Position numbers and translations under genes: made by a program | Notes under the pieces: model-generated | The model's input: the letters and a program-made list of their open reading frames with translations, nothing else | Databases searched by the model: none | Told to the model about the DNA's origin: nothing | Origin: Lachnospiraceae bacterium | GTDB taxonomy: Bacteria > Bacillota > Clostridia > Lachnospirales > Lachnospiraceae | DNA length: 64,000 bases | Direction of reading: 5' to 3' | Assembly: GCA_910575775.1 (NCBI GenBank) | Contig: CAJTEY010000020.1 | Coordinates: 1-64,000, forward strand | Part shown: positions 31,813 through 41,508 of the stretch, piece after piece | How positions within the stretch are numbered: the first letter of the stretch is position 1 | How the letters are laid out: each line of letters begins with the position of its first letter

Positions 31813-34800
31813 TTAACGCCGGACCGTCACCTTAATCCTTGTATTCACATCCCTGGCGATACCATCCCTGCCCTCCAGTGTCATAGTGACAGGAACTGTA
31901 TAAGTTTTTCCTTTCATGCCGCTCACCGTAAGCGCACCGTCCCTGTCTGTCAGCGCAAGCTCTGCCAGCGCATGATAATCTTTGGAGCTGCTCTTTTGCC
32001 AGCTCACGGTGATATCTTCCTTCCCGTCCCTGTTGCAGTCTATGCCTCCGGAAAGTCCCTTAATCCGGTATCCCATGCCCTCCGGCAGTTCAAAGCTGCA
32101 GCTTCTGGTAAAACGGTCATTTCCTGCAAACAGGGTCTGCCCATCACCGTGCACTGTCACCTTGGGCACGGACTGTTTTGGCCGGACCGTAAAGGTTGGT
32201 GTCTGTACCCGGACGGTGTCCCCGTTCTCCCGCTTAACCGTGCAGCGGATTGCCAGCCGGTAACGCTGTCCTGCCTTCAGCTTGCTTTCACTTCCCTCTT
32301 TCACTCTTATACGGTACAGACCGGGCTGGGAGGGCAGATAGAAAAGGTTAAAATATTTACTGTACTCCCCTGTCAATGAAATACCGCTCTGATTGTCGTA
32401 GCTGTAATAGTCGCCCATATTCTGCACGGTGATTCCGGCTTCCACACAATTTTCATAGTTCTTAGGACTCTTTGCCAGATCCAGGCCGCCCGACAGTTTC
32501 ACCTTCGCAGTGGCTGCCTTGTCTGTCGTCTGAATCTTTAAAGTGAGTGCTTTTCCCTCAATACGGTTTCCCAAGGCATCCTGAAAGCAGGGGATTACCT
32601 TAAAGCTGTAGGTTCCGTTTTTGATTGTATCCTGCCTCATGGTCTGCGCCCTGTTTACCCTCACCACAATGCGGTTGCTCCCTGCACGCTCCTGCTCCAT
32701 CTCCAGAACATCGTTATCTAATAACGACTGTGATTTCTCGTTTTTCCCCTCGATGATAATGTCCTCGCAGGAAAGCTCAGCCGTATAGGCACCTTTCAGC
32801 TCGATATCGGTGTAATCCGTACCCACATACCGCGTATTCACCACCAGCTTCGTCTTCGTCAGACAGGGCGTGGGAGCCGCAAGTTTAATCGTATGTACCG
32901 CAGTTAAAGGCTCCCGCCAGTAATCGGAAACAACGGTCATCGGCAGTTTTTCACTGCCCTGTGTCCTGCCGCCTATATAAGTATAGTTCCTGTCCCCGGT
33001 CTTTTTCACATCCTTGTTCAGGAAAGTCAGCTCCGAGTAGCAGATCCTCGGGTCGTCTGTCCCGGCAGAACCGCTGCTTTTATAGACAAGCCTCTTATTC
33101 TCCGGATGATACAGCAAAAAGCTGCCCTGCGTATGCCCCTCCAGAGACGGAATCAGGGTGGCCTGTGCCTCCTTCACGGTAATCACAGGCTTTTTATAGT
33201 TCCACTTGAGAGAGACAGGCGTCTCAACCGGCTCCGCAAAGCCCTTGTATTTTATTTTCATCTGCCCGGAGACAATCCCCGGATCCGCCAGTTTTTTCCC
33301 TTCCGTAAGCTGAACATTCTCCTGGGAAAAGTACAGACGCCGCACATTCTTTCCCTTCTTCGTCATGTCAAACCCATAGTCCGACGAAACGGCTGCAAAG
33401 CCATTGCCTTCTCCTGCAGCGGTATCCGTCCACCTGACGGATTCGATTTCGACTCCTTTTAGCGCTATCCCAATATCCACGGAAGCGGGATCTGTGCGAT
33501 AGAACAAATTTGCCGGTCTCACCGACTTCACTGTCACCTTCGGCTGTTTCGTCTGCACCGTCACTTTGAGCGGATAAAATTGGGATTCCGCCAGGATACC
33601 CGGTGCAGTCACGCCCAGGTAGCAGTCATAGACTTTCTCTTCCACAGAGTCAGTCGGACATACAAGATAGCAGTATTTTCCGCCTTCTTCATATTCGACA
33701 AGCTCCAGATCAGTCTCCAGCGTCTTTTTATCACTCTTCCAAAGTCTGATATGATTCATTTTTAAAATCTCATAGACAGGAACGACTTCCACCGCCCCGT
33801 TGTTTTCACAGGCAAGCCGCTTTCCCTCTTCACTGTCAAAATCATAGGCCGGATTCACCGTTACCTTGGAAACATTCACCCTGGGCGCAAGGTTCCGGAT
33901 CTCGATCTGCGCTGTGGAGGTATGGCCCGCCTTATCTTTCACCTTCGCTGTCAGGATCGTATGTCCCTCTCCGACAACCTGAATCTCCGCCGTGCGGGTA
34001 TCCCTGGATGCCTTCACCGTTGCCACTTTTTTGTCCGAAACGCTCCAGCTCAGCTTCACATTCTCAAAAGCAGCCTCCTCGTTGTTTCTGTCAAGAAGCG
34101 CAGCCTGAACACGAAACGTCTTTACATTTCCGTTGTAGTCTATCACAATCCGCCCATTTTCCGTAGAGATACCCGTCATCTTCTCCGGCGTAATCGTGAG
34201 ATATGCCTGCTTTTCCTCCACGGCCTGAATCTTAAAGCTGGTCTTCGCCAGAATCTTCTCCCGTTTTGTCTTGGGATCCATCACCTTAAGAACCGGTTTC
34301 AGGGTATAATTCCCCTTCTTCACCGCCGTCACCGTATAATGCTGCCTGTGGTCATCATACGGTTCCTCCTCTTCTTTCAGAACGATTCCTGTAGGCGCAT
34401 CTATTTCCATCCATGTATAATTCCGGGTCGTATCACACTTGATGTTTCCACCAAAAAGAGCCTCCACGCACATCGTCAGGGAATCAGATCCTTCCGACGG
34501 ATTTCCCTCCTCGTCCACACTCCCCACCTCGAGCACATGATTGTGGTTTTCTCCTTCCGCCTCATAGGCCGAAAGTCCGGTCACCCTGCCGATCTTAACA
34601 TAAATGCTTCTCTCCTCCGGGTAATACTGTTCTCCGTCATAAACGACATCAAAGAGATACCCCTCCGTATTCTCCCCGTTAATCAAAATGGGCGTATCCG
34701 GGTATTGCCATCTCCATCCTTCCCAGCCATCTGGTAATTTCACATCACACAGCTTTTTATGCGTATTTTCCAGCACATATGGCATTTCCTGACCAGTGGC

Positions 34801-37800
34801 TGGCAGCTCCTTGAAGTGCAGCATCACTTCACAGGACTGCATCTGATACAGCACCGTGTCATCCGTATTCTTCGGCTCCACACGAAGCAGGGCGCTCCCT
34901 GCCTTGTGAGGTATTATTTTTCCTGTCTCATCCACTGTCGCCACTTCCGGATCATCGATGCTCCAGTTGAAATCTTCTCTGTCAAAGCTTTGTCTGGAAG
35001 GCATAATCTCCCCCAGCGCTGTGTACGTAATGATGCCCTCCGGATAAGCCAGCGTATACTGCACGCGTCCCGCCTCATCCTTCGTCTCCTCCTTAATTGC
35101 CGGATAAGCAGATCTGCTCGGGTAAAATCCCGTGATTGCAAATCCCTTGCCCGTAGAAGGCTGCACGGAAACAGCCAGGAAGGCATTCACCTGATCCGCC
35201 TCTGACGTAAATACCAGTCTGGTCTCACCTGCACGCTTTGTCACGATCACGCCGTCCGTCCACTGCGCAATGGATTCATTGCCGGAACGAACCTTTGCGG
35301 AGACTTCCACAGGGTTCCTGTCCACTGCGTTACACAGAACATATCCCTCACAGGAAACACCCCTTGCCACAGTCAGTTTCGCACCCTCCACAAGAGAGAC
35401 ACTGCCGTCCGCTGCCTTCCTGCCGATCTGATAATCTCCCACTGTCACTTCGCAGGAAGCAGAAACCTCCGGCGCATAGACGGATGTGGCTGTAATCGTG
35501 GCTGTGCCCGCCGCCAGTGCGGATACCTTACCATCCTTCGTCACTGTGGCAACTGTCTCGTCGCTGCTCTTCCATTCCAGATCAGCAGCCGCCTCAGCCG
35601 GCGCCCACTGTACCTTCAGATTTTCATAGCCAAAGCGTCTTTCCTCTTTATATAGCGCGTTTGCATTCAGATACAGCCGCTCCTGCGACATTTTCAAAAG
35701 CGTAGGCCTGACTGCCGCCTGAGTGGTAAAGCTCCCGAAAGCTTTGTATGCATCCCTTGTCACATCCTCGGGTTTCTCACATTCCCCATCATTACTCAGC
35801 ACTGCCGCAAACTCATACTCTGTCCCCTTTAACAGCCCTGTCAACGTCGCAGAGACAGACTCATCCTCCACACCACTCACATTTACCCTGCGCTCAAGCC
35901 TCTCATACGCGTTATCTCCCTTGACGCGATAGAAAAATTGAATAAAGGAACTACAGTTCTCCGCATTCCCGGAAAATTTCACCCGCAGGATCACATTCGT
36001 TTCTCCCACTTCGGCCTGTGCATCAGACAGACTGCGGCTGTCCGCCGTGGTCGCAAAAGTGATTGATTTTAGGTGCTTCAAACTGTCTCTTGCCGCATCA
36101 TCAGATTCGCCAAAGCCCATCGTGAGTTCGTAAGAAGTCTCCTCCTCCAGCTCTCCGATCACAAAAACGTCTTCCGCATCCTGATGTCCTGTCCTGGCCG
36201 AATACACCTTTTCCCACGACGCTTCTTCCGTCTCTGAAGCCTTTCTCAAATACCCAAGAAGGTATCCGTCATCCGCGTCTTCCATATGGCTTAAGGTATA
36301 ATAGATACCCGCAGAAAAGGTTTTCGGCTCCACAGTTATTTCCACATTCCGCAAATCCGCCGCTGTCCTGAATTCTCCCTCCGCGACATGCTTCAGCTCC
36401 GCCGGATCTGGATCCCTCGTCTTTTCAAACCCGACCCGGTACTCATAAACTGTATTTTCCTTCAATCCTTCCAGCCGGATTGTTTCGACTTCCTCGTTTG
36501 TATAATAACCTTTATCTTCTAAGATCTCCCACTGCTCCTGTCCCTTCTCTCTGAAAAAGTACGCAACATGGTTGTAACTCGCCACTTCCATATCGAACAT
36601 GCGGCAGATTAACTGCGCCGACGTCATAGAGGCTGTCACATCCACTTCCAGGCGCCGCGTATCGGTTCTGGTCGTCACGGTGCCCCTCACCGTATGCGTA
36701 AGAAACGGAACATCGTCACTCAGCTTACTGGCAATACCGATCAAATACTCATAATCCGTAGCTTCCTCAAGCACTGACACAGTAAAACTGCCGTCTTTCG
36801 TTGCCGGATAGGCATTGATCTGCTTCCATTCCTCGTTAAAACCCGCCCGCCTGTAATAGCACTTCACATAATCCATCGAATATCGGTCAAACCCGGTCAA
36901 AGCATAGTATAGCACCGCATCTTCCACATGGATCTCTGTCCTGGTGACTACCACGGACCTGTTGTCCTTCGGCGTCCGAAAGACATCCGTCGCATAAATC
37001 TTCTCTCCGCTTTCGTTGCCCACGGAAAACTCGTACTCCGTATCCTCCTTAAGCAGTTCAAAGGACAGCGTATCGCTGTAATTGTTGCCGGCTCCCAACA
37101 CATAATTCAAGCTGCTTTTCGTGTAAGTCTGCTCACCCTTTTGCCGAATATAGCGATACAGGGTAACCTCATAGTCATACTCTTTTAAGACAGCCACATC
37201 CGCTTCCCCAAGTGAGATCTTGTGTCTCTGGGAACTGAAGGAACCGCCCGTCCTCTCCAGCGTTATGTGCGGTTTCCCGGTACGAAGGTTCTCATAGGAC
37301 ACCACCAGCAGATCCTTGCTGTTAGTGTCCACATCCGCAGATTTGCCTACGAGCCACCGCAGACGGTAATCGCTGTCGGGATCCGGCACCCAGTCGGCGG
37401 CCGCTGTGGAAAATACCGTCTGATAGCCGTTTGCTTCATTTAGTTCCACCGGCTCCCCTACCTTTTGATACCCCCAGCTGCCGGTTGGCCGGAGGGAATA
37501 CGCCTGTAATTGCAGATAATAGCTGCCTGTCGTCTTCCCGTCCCCCGCAAGCCGATAGGTGTGCACAAAATGAAACGGCCCGACTTCGTCCGATGCCGCC
37601 TGCACCCGCTCCAGATACAGGCCAAGTTCATTTTCGATACTGCAGGTAACTCTTTTCTCCGCTCCGCCTGCAGTCAGAACAAACTCATAATCCGTTCCCA
37701 TACTCGCCATAGGCATTCTGAGAACCTGTTCACCTTTTCCCTCTTTCAGCTCTAAAACGCAGTGTCCATATTCTGTCACGTCATTTACCGGGCGATAAAA

Positions 37801-39771
37801 AACAGCTGCCTTTCTGCTTCCCGTAAATCCCTGAACCGCTGCAGTCAGCTTCACCTGCGGATTGCCGTTTTCATCCGACGCCTCCTGCTCCACTTGAAAA
37901 GCGATATCTGCCTCTTCCAGATACGCCGTCGTCGGTGTCCTGACACCTTCGATCTTCCTTCTCTCCGTACTCACTTTATCCTGATGGAACGTCATACCGA
38001 TCTCTACCACATAACTGGCCGCCGGTTTCAAAAAGACCCCCTTTTCGGCCAGGTCAAAATCCACCGTGAAATAGCCCCCCGGTTCTCTGTCTCCGACAGG
38101 AAGACTCTTGGAGAATGCACATTCCCGTCCCACAGAATCTATCATACGGCAGGACAGATACGCGACCCCTTCTGTTCCGCTGTAGCACGGATTTGCTCTC
38201 ACTGTCAGCGTGGAAAAATCGTTAGAAATCTCCGCCCTGGCATCCGCAAAGGCCACTCTCGTATCTTTTGTGGAATAGGTCAGTGTCTTTAAAACCTCTT
38301 TGCTTGCCCCGTCCAGAATCTCAAACCGATATTCCGTCCCCTCATCCAGATAGCCAAAGACATACTTCCTCCATTTTTCCAGGGCGATCGTCTCCGCTTT
38401 CGCAGAACCGTCTGCAGGCTGATACCGGCATACCAGATACTTGTTACTCTTCAGCAAAAATTCCATGTCAAGCGTAATCGAATTTTTCTCACAGACAGCT
38501 TCGTGCACATACACAATGTCCTCGCTGTCCGCCCCCTCTATAGCAATGGGTTCCATGCCCGTAAGAAGCGCGACAAACCCGTCTTGCGATGCATTGTGGC
38601 TAATCACAAACGCTGTCTCATAGCTTCCCTCAGAAAGCGTGCCGGTGCACGTCGTCTTGCCCTGTGTGCCCGCATCTATTCCGCTGTCTCTCGGTTCAAA
38701 GGTATCCCCCTCCGAATGGTCTGCCGGACAGACGCAGGCCTGCAGAACATACGCTCCTTTGAATGCCTCTGCCACCTCCACCTGAATGTGGCTTTTTCCC
38801 GCTCTCGCCTTCAAAGTCACTGCATCCCCGTCCGACAGTACTGCTGTGTAGCTTCCGTCACTGTTCTTCGTCAATGCCGTCTGGTAGGCCGCCCACATGG
38901 TATATGTCAGGCTGCTGTCAGCTTTATAGGTATATGTTCCGATATAGACCGTTTCTCCCTTTTCCATATAATTGGTAGTAGCGGTGATCGCTTTCGATGA
39001 ACTGGAAGATGTGACCCTTATCGCAGAGTCTTTGTTCGGCGCTCCATAAAAACCGATGCTGACACTATCGGAAAACCCCTTCTTCGTATAAAAGGCATAT
39101 CGCCCTGTCTCTGGCGCTGTAAAAGAATACCAGACATAGTTGTCCTGATTTACACTGGGTGGTAATGTAACCTGCACACCTTCTCTGGACGCAGCCTCGA
39201 AATCGATGGGCGTCACCTCAGAAGTGCGCGCGGAAAAAGCCGCTGCAGACAACGTATTCTCTGATACGCTGTTCCCGGAAACGGTATTCTCCGCCTCTTC
39301 CGGCTGGTTATCTCCAGACTCATCCGGGATATCCCCCTCTGTATCAGGAATTTCCGGCTCCTGCGGGCTCTCCTCCTCTGTGCCGGGGACTTCCGGCTCC
39401 TGCGGATTTTCCTCCTCTGTATCGGGGTTTTCCGGCTCCTGCGGATTTTCCTCCTCTGTATCGGGGTTTTCCGGCTCCTGCGGATTCTCCTCTGTACCAT
39501 CTGTACCAGGGGTTTCCCCGTTTACGCCAGGAACATCCGGCTCCCGTCCAACTTCTCCCTTTCCCGGGTCTTGCGCCTGCCCTTCTGCCGATGAGCCGGC
39601 AGTCCCCTCGTCAAACATATCGTCATTATTTTCAGACTCTCCGGCTCCGGGATCCGTCTCACTGGCACCCGCAACGGCCAAAACAGGATCTGTCTGTGCA
39701 GCGTAAGCCATCATTGGGCTTTCCAATGCTAAAACGGCGATTAAAGTAACTGTCAAAATGCGATGAAACAT
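31813..39771 (-). CDS. Giant secreted multidomain protein (Ig-like/Fn3-like)
   Basis: A 2652-residue protein. It begins with a Sec signal peptide (1-24, ending MAYAA) and an acidic Pro/Glu linker (about 35-165) with four 13-residue repeats around NPQEPENPDTEEE. The motif VSGNSVSEN is followed by a beta-sandwich unit resembling pre-peptidase C-terminal domains (about 190-310, YVWYSFTAPETGRYAFYT). A long series of Fn3-like modules follows. Big_2-like bacterial Ig domains lie near 1380-1445, 1590-1640 and 1900-1950 (WKSSDETVATVTKDGKVSAL, WSIDDPEVATVDETGKI). No LPXTG, SLH or choline-type anchor is seen at the C-terminus. It probably acts at the cell surface or outside. ATG 39771 has an AAAGGA site. 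Role unknown; adhesion or matrix is inference. Confidence 0.85.
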   Translation of the reverse strand: MFHRILTVTLIAVLALESPMMAYAAQTDPVLAVAGASETDPGAGESENNDDMFDEGTAGSSAEGQAQDPGKGEVGREPDVPGVNGETPGTDGTEENPQEPENPDTEEENPQEPENPDTEEENPQEPEVPGTEEESPQEPEIPDTEGDIPDESGDNQPEEAENTVSGNSVSENTLSAAAFSARTSEVTPIDFEAASREGVQVTLPPSVNQDNYVWYSFTAPETGRYAFYTKKGFSDSVSIGFYGAPNKDSAIRVTSSSSSKAITATTNYMEKGETVYIGTYTYKADSSLTYTMWAAYQTALTKNSDGSYTAVLSDGDAVTLKARAGKSHIQVEVAEAFKGAYVLQACVCPADHSEGDTFEPRDSGIDAGTQGKTTCTGTLSEGSYETAFVISHNASQDGFVALLTGMEPIAIEGADSEDIVYVHEAVCEKNSITLDMEFLLKSNKYLVCRYQPADGSAKAETIALEKWRKYVFGYLDEGTEYRFEILDGASKEVLKTLTYSTKDTRVAFADARAEISNDFSTLTVRANPCYSGTEGVAYLSCRMIDSVGRECAFSKSLPVGDREPGGYFTVDFDLAEKGVFLKPAASYVVEIGMTFHQDKVSTERRKIEGVRTPTTAYLEEADIAFQVEQEASDENGNPQVKLTAAVQGFTGSRKAAVFYRPVNDVTEYGHCVLELKEGKGEQVLRMPMASMGTDYEFVLTAGGAEKRVTCSIENELGLYLERVQAASDEVGPFHFVHTYRLAGDGKTTGSYYLQLQAYSLRPTGSWGYQKVGEPVELNEANGYQTVFSTAAADWVPDPDSDYRLRWLVGKSADVDTNSKDLLVVSYENLRTGKPHITLERTGGSFSSQRHKISLGEADVAVLKEYDYEVTLYRYIRQKGEQTYTKSSLNYVLGAGNNYSDTLSFELLKEDTEYEFSVGNESGEKIYATDVFRTPKDNRSVVVTRTEIHVEDAVLYYALTGFDRYSMDYVKCYYRRAGFNEEWKQINAYPATKDGSFTVSVLEEATDYEYLIGIASKLSDDVPFLTHTVRGTVTTRTDTRRLEVDVTASMTSAQLICRMFDMEVASYNHVAYFFREKGQEQWEILEDKGYYTNEEVETIRLEGLKENTVYEYRVGFEKTRDPDPAELKHVAEGEFRTAADLRNVEITVEPKTFSAGIYYTLSHMEDADDGYLLGYLRKASETEEASWEKVYSARTGHQDAEDVFVIGELEEETSYELTMGFGESDDAARDSLKHLKSITFATTADSRSLSDAQAEVGETNVILRVKFSGNAENCSSFIQFFYRVKGDNAYERLERRVNVSGVEDESVSATLTGLLKGTEYEFAAVLSNDGECEKPEDVTRDAYKAFGSFTTQAAVRPTLLKMSQERLYLNANALYKEERRFGYENLKVQWAPAEAAADLEWKSSDETVATVTKDGKVSALAAGTATITATSVYAPEVSASCEVTVGDYQIGRKAADGSVSLVEGAKLTVARGVSCEGYVLCNAVDRNPVEVSAKVRSGNESIAQWTDGVIVTKRAGETRLVFTSEADQVNAFLAVSVQPSTGKGFAITGFYPSRSAYPAIKEETKDEAGRVQYTLAYPEGIITYTALGEIMPSRQSFDREDFNWSIDDPEVATVDETGKIIPHKAGSALLRVEPKNTDDTVLYQMQSCEVMLHFKELPATGQEMPYVLENTHKKLCDVKLPDGWEGWRWQYPDTPILINGENTEGYLFDVVYDGEQYYPEERSIYVKIGRVTGLSAYEAEGENHNHVLEVGSVDEEGNPSEGSDSLTMCVEALFGGNIKCDTTRNYTWMEIDAPTGIVLKEEEEPYDDHRQHYTVTAVKKGNYTLKPVLKVMDPKTKREKILAKTSFKIQAVEEKQAYLTITPEKMTGISTENGRIVIDYNGNVKTFRVQAALLDRNNEEAAFENVKLSWSVSDKKVATVKASRDTRTAEIQVVGEGHTILTAKVKDKAGHTSTAQIEIRNLAPRVNVSKVTVNPAYDFDSEEGKRLACENNGAVEVVPVYEILKMNHIRLWKSDKKTLETDLELVEYEEGGKYCYLVCPTDSVEEKVYDCYLGVTAPGILAESQFYPLKVTVQTKQPKVTVKSVRPANLFYRTDPASVDIGIALKGVEIESVRWTDTAAGEGNGFAAVSSDYGFDMTKKGKNVRRLYFSQENVQLTEGKKLADPGIVSGQMKIKYKGFAEPVETPVSLKWNYKKPVITVKEAQATLIPSLEGHTQGSFLLYHPENKRLVYKSSGSAGTDDPRICYSELTFLNKDVKKTGDRNYTYIGGRTQGSEKLPMTVVSDYWREPLTAVHTIKLAAPTPCLTKTKLVVNTRYVGTDYTDIELKGAYTAELSCEDIIIEGKNEKSQSLLDNDVLEMEQERAGSNRIVVRVNRAQTMRQDTIKNGTYSFKVIPCFQDALGNRIEGKALTLKIQTTDKAATAKVKLSGGLDLAKSPKNYENCVEAGITVQNMGDYYSYDNQSGISLTGEYSKYFNLFYLPSQPGLYRIRVKEGSESKLKAGQRYRLAIRCTVKRENGDTVRVQTPTFTVRPKQSVPKVTVHGDGQTLFAGNDRFTRSCSFELPEGMGYRIKGLSGGIDCNRDGKEDITVSWQKSSSKDYHALAELALTDRDGALTVSGMKGKTYTVPVTMTLEGRDGIARDVNTRIKVTVRR
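39332..39487. repeat. Four tandem 39-bp units in the giant gene
   Basis: In-frame units start at 39332, 39371, 39410 and 39449, each 39 bases (13 codons). The second to fourth are most alike, and a shortened fifth start follows at 39488. They encode the Pro/Glu-rich linker after the signal peptide. Copy number could change by slippage or recombination without breaking the frame. Confidence 0.9.
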
Positions 39772-39831
39772 TATGGTATTCCTTTCTGTGTCAAAACCGG
39801 GATAAAAAGTGACAAAAGAAGTGCTGTTTTT

Positions 39832-39860
39832 ATTATAGTACACGGCGCAAGCCGCCACAA
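39832..39860 (-). promoter_or_regulatory. Promoter of the giant secreted protein gene
   Basis: On the minus strand TTGTGG (39860-39855) and TATAAT (39837-39832) are separated by 17 bases, about 60 bases before the ATG at 39771. A terminator for the preceding operon lies just upstream, so the giant gene has its own promoter. Confidence 0.65.
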
Positions 39861-39907
39861 GCCTCAGAAACCGAAAAAAAAGAAGTGTTTTAGCTTAATT
39901 TAGCATA

Positions 39908-39955
39908 TATATACACAAAAATACAGCTTCCATAAAAGTAACTTTACAGAAGCTG
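39908..39955 (-). terminator. Terminator of the decarboxylase operon
   Basis: On the minus strand CAGCTTC pairs with GAAGCTG across an 18-nt loop, followed by TATTTTTG. It lies about 30 bases after the oadA-like stop at 39985. Confidence 0.7.
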
Positions 39956-39984
39956 CACTCTGATCTACTTATTTTATCTGATCA

Positions 39985-41421
39985 TTAAACGGGGTAAACT
40001 CCGTTCTTCGTATCAGCCTGGGTCATATCTACCTTCTCCTGCTGTGCCTGACGGTACTTGAAGAAGTCGATCGCCACCTGCGGGAATAGAGCGTAAGACA
40101 GTACATCCTCATCCTGCTGTTTCCACTCTTTCATTTCTGCTTCCAGACCTGCAAGCTCCGGCTCCACATGCCCGGTTGCCTCAGCGGAGCGGGCGGTAGA
40201 ACGCTTCTCGCCGGGAATAACCTTGTCGATCACTTCCTGGCTCATAGGCTTAACCGTCTGTCCGTAGTTACCGCGGAGCAGATCCTTGAACTCACCGGTT
40301 GCCATCTTATATCTCTCGCCCATCAGCACATTAAACACTGCCTGTGTGCCGACAATCTGGGAGGAAGGCGTAACCAGAGGCGGCTCACCGCAGTCCTTAC
40401 GAACTCTGGGGATCTCTTCCAGCACATCCTGGTATTTATCTTCTGCCTTCTGCTCTTTCAGCTGGCTTACCATGTTGGACAGCATACCGCCGGGAACCTG
40501 ATAACGCAGCGTATTGATGTTAACACCAAGTACCTTGGTGCTCATCAAGCCGGATGCGATGCATTCCTCACGGTAAGGACGGAAGTAGTCCGCGATCTCC
40601 GCCAGAATTTCCTGATCATATCCTGTATCGTACTCGGTACCCTTAAAGGTCTCCACCATAACCTCTGTCGCAGGCTGGGAAGTACCCAGAGCGAAAGGAG
40701 AAATGGCACAGTCAATGACATCCACGCCCGCCTCAACTGCTTTCAGATACGTCATGGAAGCCACGCCGGATGTGTAGTGCGTATGCAGCTGGATCGGGAG
40801 CTTTGTGCTCTCCTTTAACGTCTTTACAAGCTCTGCTGCGCGGTAAGGAACAAGCAGACCAGCCATATCCTTGATACAGATGGAATCTGCTCCCATCTCC
40901 TCAATCTTCTTCGCCATATCTGCCCAATACTCTAAGGTATAGGCATCTCCGAGTGTATAGGAAAGCGCAATCTGGGACTGGCCTCTGCCTTCCTGTTTCT
41001 TGATCTTGTTGGTTGCATCTACCGCAGCCTGAAGGTTGCGGATATCGTTCAGACAGTCAAAAATTCTGATGACATCGATACCGTTTGCAATGGATTTCTC
41101 AACAAACGCGTACACCACATCATCCGCATAAGGTCTGTAACCCAGAATATTCTGACCTCTGAATAACATCTGAAGCTTGGTATTCTTAAAGCCGTCCCTT
41201 AACTTTCTCAGTCTCTCCCAGGGATCTTCCTTCAGGAAACGAAGAGAAGCATCAAAGGTTGCGCCGCCCCAGCACTCTACTGCGGCATAGCCGACTTTAT
41301 CCATCTTATCTACGATTGGAAGCATCTTCTCGGTAGGCATTCTGGTCGCAATCAGAGACTGATGTGCGTCACGAAGAACGGTTTCCATGATTCCAACCGG
41401 CTTTTTAATCTGTTCTGCCAT
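39985..41421 (-). CDS. oadA: Oxaloacetate decarboxylase alpha / pyruvate carboxylase 5S-type subunit
   Basis: A 478-residue carboxyltransferase of the pyruvate/oxaloacetate type. TIM barrel landmarks: ETVLRDAHQSLIATRM, ECWGGATFDASLRFL, MLFRGQNILGYRPYADD, CIKDMAGLLVPY (carbamylated Lys region) and LHTHYTSGVASMTYLKA (metal His pair). A conserved domain follows, but the biotinyl domain of full-length OadA is absent; a separate carrier is encoded at 42715-43092. An AAAGGA site nine bases upstream favours ATG 41421 over 41430. Last gene of a five-gene operon, separated from oadB by paired hairpins. Confidence 0.93.
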   Translation of the reverse strand: MAEQIKKPVGIMETVLRDAHQSLIATRMPTEKMLPIVDKMDKVGYAAVECWGGATFDASLRFLKEDPWERLRKLRDGFKNTKLQMLFRGQNILGYRPYADDVVYAFVEKSIANGIDVIRIFDCLNDIRNLQAAVDATNKIKKQEGRGQSQIALSYTLGDAYTLEYWADMAKKIEEMGADSICIKDMAGLLVPYRAAELVKTLKESTKLPIQLHTHYTSGVASMTYLKAVEAGVDVIDCAISPFALGTSQPATEVMVETFKGTEYDTGYDQEILAEIADYFRPYREECIASGLMSTKVLGVNINTLRYQVPGGMLSNMVSQLKEQKAEDKYQDVLEEIPRVRKDCGEPPLVTPSSQIVGTQAVFNVLMGERYKMATGEFKDLLRGNYGQTVKPMSQEVIDKVIPGEKRSTARSAEATGHVEPELAGLEAEMKEWKQQDEDVLSYALFPQVAIDFFKYRQAQQEKVDMTQADTKNGVYPV

Positions 41422-41464
41422 TTTTTTCATTCCTTTCTACATTGATCTAATCTCAGCCTGCCGA

Positions 41465-41502
41465 GGCTGCGAAAGCAGCCCCGCAATCGAACAAAGTTCG
41501 AT
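41465..41502. repeat. Tandem hairpins between oadB and oadA
   Basis: Two perfect short hairpins, GGCTGC-GAAA-GCAGCC (41465-41480) and ATCGAAC-AAA-GTTCGAT (41486-41502), lie between the genes. There is no T run. Such hairpins often set transcript ends or stability inside operons; that role is inferred. Confidence 0.6.
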
Positions 41503-41508
41503 TTGTGT

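Noticed and set aside
39332-39487. Regular repeats that could look like a CRISPR array
   Set aside because: Units are contiguous 39-bp codon repeats without spacers and lie inside a coding region for Pro/Glu-rich linker.
39206-39706. Plus-strand Ser/Gly-rich repetitive frame that looks like a surface protein
   Set aside because: It is the mirror of the Pro/Glu repeat and signal region of the giant gene and has no signal peptide or ribosome site.
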